Assembly: GCA_021812745.1 (NCBI GenBank)
Contig: JAKAMS010000149.1
Location: 1 to 6,504, forward strand
Direction: 5' to 3'
DNA length: 6,504 bases
Source of the DNA: Bacteroidota bacterium
GTDB lineage: Bacteria > Bacteroidota > Ignavibacteria > Ignavibacteriales > Melioribacteraceae
Every line of letters begins with the position of its first letter. Within the stretch, counting starts at the first letter, position 1. Of the stretch, positions 5,188-6,504 are shown in pieces. Position numbers and translations under genes: made by a program. The notes under the pieces are model-generated. The model saw nothing but the letters and a program-made list of their open reading frames with translations. It did no database searches and was not told where the DNA came from.

Positions 5188-6199
5188 AGCTAATATTTAT
5201 ATTGAATCTTTTCCGTAGCAGATAGACAAAAACCGGCGCACCAATTATTGCAGTAACAGCACCAACCGGGAGCTCGGATGGAGAAATAATAGTGCGGGCA
5301 AGCGTATCGCATAAAATTAAATATGATGCTCCTAAGAAGAACGATGCCGGCAGCACAATTCTATTATCAACTCCGAATATCATTCTACATATATGCGGAA
5401 TTAATAATCCCACAAATCCAATTATTCCGCTTACCGAAACAAGAACACCTATCATTAAACTAGTTAATAAATAAGTAACGTTCCTAAAGAGCTTTATGTT
5501 AACACCTAGTTGTTTTGCAGAATCCGCCCCGAGACTAAGTAAATTATATTTGTTGGAATTTAGAACTAGAATGAAAGAGACTATTAAGGTAATAGGAAGA
5601 ACAAATTTTAGATTAGCTTTATCTGCGATTGATAAATTTCCCATCAACCAAAAAATTGCAGTCCTAAGAGAATCGTTCAGTAAGGTCATCATCAATAAAA
5701 TTGCGGCTGAAAAGAACGCGCCTACCATAACGCCGGTTAAAAGTAAAACATTCGGTTCAAGTTCGCCAAATCTTTTACCAAGAAGAAAAACAAGAATCAT
5801 AACTATACTAGCGCCGGTAAATGAAAAAAGCTGCGTGCCGATAAATGAAGCTCCGATTAAAAACGAAAGCACTGCACCGAATGTTCCTCCGCTTGATATA
5901 CCGAGAATATAGGGTTCAGCCAGCGGATTCATTAAAATTGCTTGAAACACCGCACCGGCAATAGACAAACCGCCGCCTACTGCAATTGCATATAAAATAC
6001 GCGGCAGACGAATTTCAAAAATAATTTGCGAGAAAGTTTGATTGGCATTATTTGAGAAAAGAGTTGCCAGAAGATCGCCAATTCCAATTTTTACCGGACC
6101 GGAACTCAATCCTATAATTATAGAGATACACGTTATAATAAAGAATAAAACGAGCCGTGTTGCGTAAGAGGCTATGCTTAATCTTTTAACTGCTGCCAT
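5186..6199 (-). CDS. FecCD/BtuC-family ABC transporter permease
   Basis: A 337-residue polytopic permease of the type that imports iron-siderophores, haem or cobalamin, matching the usual 320-350 residues and about ten membrane helices. Conserved blocks are all present: FEIRLPRIL (61-69), NPLAEPYILGISSGG (91-105), WLMGNLS (184-190), GADSAKQLGV (224-233), GFVGLLIPHICRMIFG (261-276, the region contacting the ATPase) and ELPVGAVTAIIGAPVF (309-324). The substrate cannot be read from the permease alone. The ATG at 6199 is the only reasonable start: an in-frame TGA lies two codons upstream and no ATG, GTG or TTG follows in the next 20 codons. It overlaps the end of obg by 22 bases and has no clear Shine-Dalgarno, suggesting coupled translation. 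An ATPase gene would normally follow; an M48 protease does instead, so the ATPase and binding protein must be encoded elsewhere. Confidence 0.95.
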   Translation of the reverse strand: MAAVKRLSIASYATRLVLFFIITCISIIIGLSSGPVKIGIGDLLATLFSNNANQTFSQIIFEIRLPRILYAIAVGGGLSIAGAVFQAILMNPLAEPYILGISSGGTFGAVLSFLIGASFIGTQLFSFTGASIVMILVFLLGKRFGELEPNVLLLTGVMVGAFFSAAILLMMTLLNDSLRTAIFWLMGNLSIADKANLKFVLPITLIVSFILVLNSNKYNLLSLGADSAKQLGVNIKLFRNVTYLLTSLMIGVLVSVSGIIGFVGLLIPHICRMIFGVDNRIVLPASFFLGASYLILCDTLARTIISPSELPVGAVTAIIGAPVFVYLLRKRFNINIS

Positions 6200-6504
6200 A
6201 GTTCATCTAATAATTCAGGAAGACCAAAACGGGTTGCCGATGAGAAGATTAATACTGGTCCGTCATATCCACGGATTTTTCTTTTCTTAATTTTTTTCAA
6301 TTCGGAAGGTTCTAGTAAATCTGATTTTGTGAACGCTAAAATTTTCTTTTTCTTGCTTAATACTTTTGAATATTGATTCAACTCAGCAAGAAGAGTTTTA
6401 TAATCTTTTGCATAATCTTCGGAAGTGACATCAATCATTAGTAATAAAATTTTTGTACGCTCTATGTGCCGCAAAAATTTTAATCCCAATCCTTTACCAA
6501 GATG
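6178..6504 (-). CDS. obg: Obg-family GTPase, C-terminal part (cut at window edge)
   Basis: The frame is open to the right edge, giving 108 residues from HLGKGLG to the stop at 6180-6178. The stretch GKGLGLKFLRHIERTKILL is the Obg signature that directly follows the G3 motif (DxPG), which lies outside the window. The G4 motif is TKSD (the usual form is NKxD) and G5 is SSA in FSSATRFG. The protein ends right after the G domain and has no OCT tail, as in many Bacteroidota-group Obg proteins. Obg binds GTP/GDP and the 50S subunit and acts in late ribosome assembly and stress control. A TTG at 6489 is not the real start, because recognisable Obg sequence continues upstream of it. It is the first visible gene of the obg-permease-M48 operon. 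Confidence 0.93.
   Translation of the reverse strand, partial: HLGKGLGLKFLRHIERTKILLLMIDVTSEDYAKDYKTLLAELNQYSKVLSKKKKILAFTKSDLLEPSELKKIKKRKIRGYDGPVLIFSSATRFGLPELLDELWQQLKD

Noticed and set aside
5496..5912. Plus-strand open frame of 138 codons
   Set aside because: Antisense to a well-conserved permease, whose membrane-helix codon pattern explains the absence of stops. No domain or start signal is visible.

Overview
The window is an AT-rich, gene-dense stretch of bacterial chromosome, and all but one of the complete proteins can be placed in a known family. The bS21 sequence, the Obg G-domain variant (TKSD), promoters of the TTTG-N20-TAnnTTTA kind, and the mix of genes with and without Shine-Dalgarno (SD) sites fit the Bacteroidota/Chlorobiota/Ignavibacteriota group. 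An Ignavibacteria-like organism is my best guess. This is inference from general resemblance, not from a search.

Layout, plus strand, left half. A divergent minus-strand gene is cut at the left edge (only its first five codons and a strong SD are present). Across a roughly 100-base shared upstream region lies an M14-type zinc carboxypeptidase (118-1377). It is followed by an ECF sigma factor of the SigR/SigH (ECF12-like) type (1417-2022), a universal stress protein (2078-2542) and ribosomal protein bS21 (rpsU, TTG start, 2615-2818). A perfect 12-bp inverted-repeat bidirectional terminator closes this block.

Layout, minus strand, right half, in transcription order from the right edge. First is the C-terminal end of the GTPase Obg, overlapping by 22 bases a FecCD/BtuC-type ABC transporter permease. 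The stop codon of the permease is embedded in the SD of a lipoprotein M48 metalloprotease. These three look like one translationally coupled operon. Next come a promoter region, tRNA-Met(CAT) with secG only 20 bases behind it, a terminator, and a LOG-family (TIGR00730-like) nucleoside-monophosphate phosphoribohydrolase that ends at the shared bidirectional terminator.

Functionally the window is mostly core biology: translation (bS21, tRNA-Met, Obg), protein export (SecG), envelope quality control (M48 lipoprotein), metal or cobalamin uptake (permease) and stress response (ECF sigma, Usp). I found no CRISPR array, insertion sequence, prophage, toxin-antitoxin pair or other mobile element, and no gene-free stretch longer than about 120 bases. 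I see no convincing undescribed system. The points most worth a second look are the overlapping housekeeping-type and ECF-type promoter motifs upstream of tRNA-Met/secG, the lack of an adjacent anti-sigma gene beside the ECF sigma, and the strong SD with TTG start on rpsU while the three genes upstream of it lack an SD.
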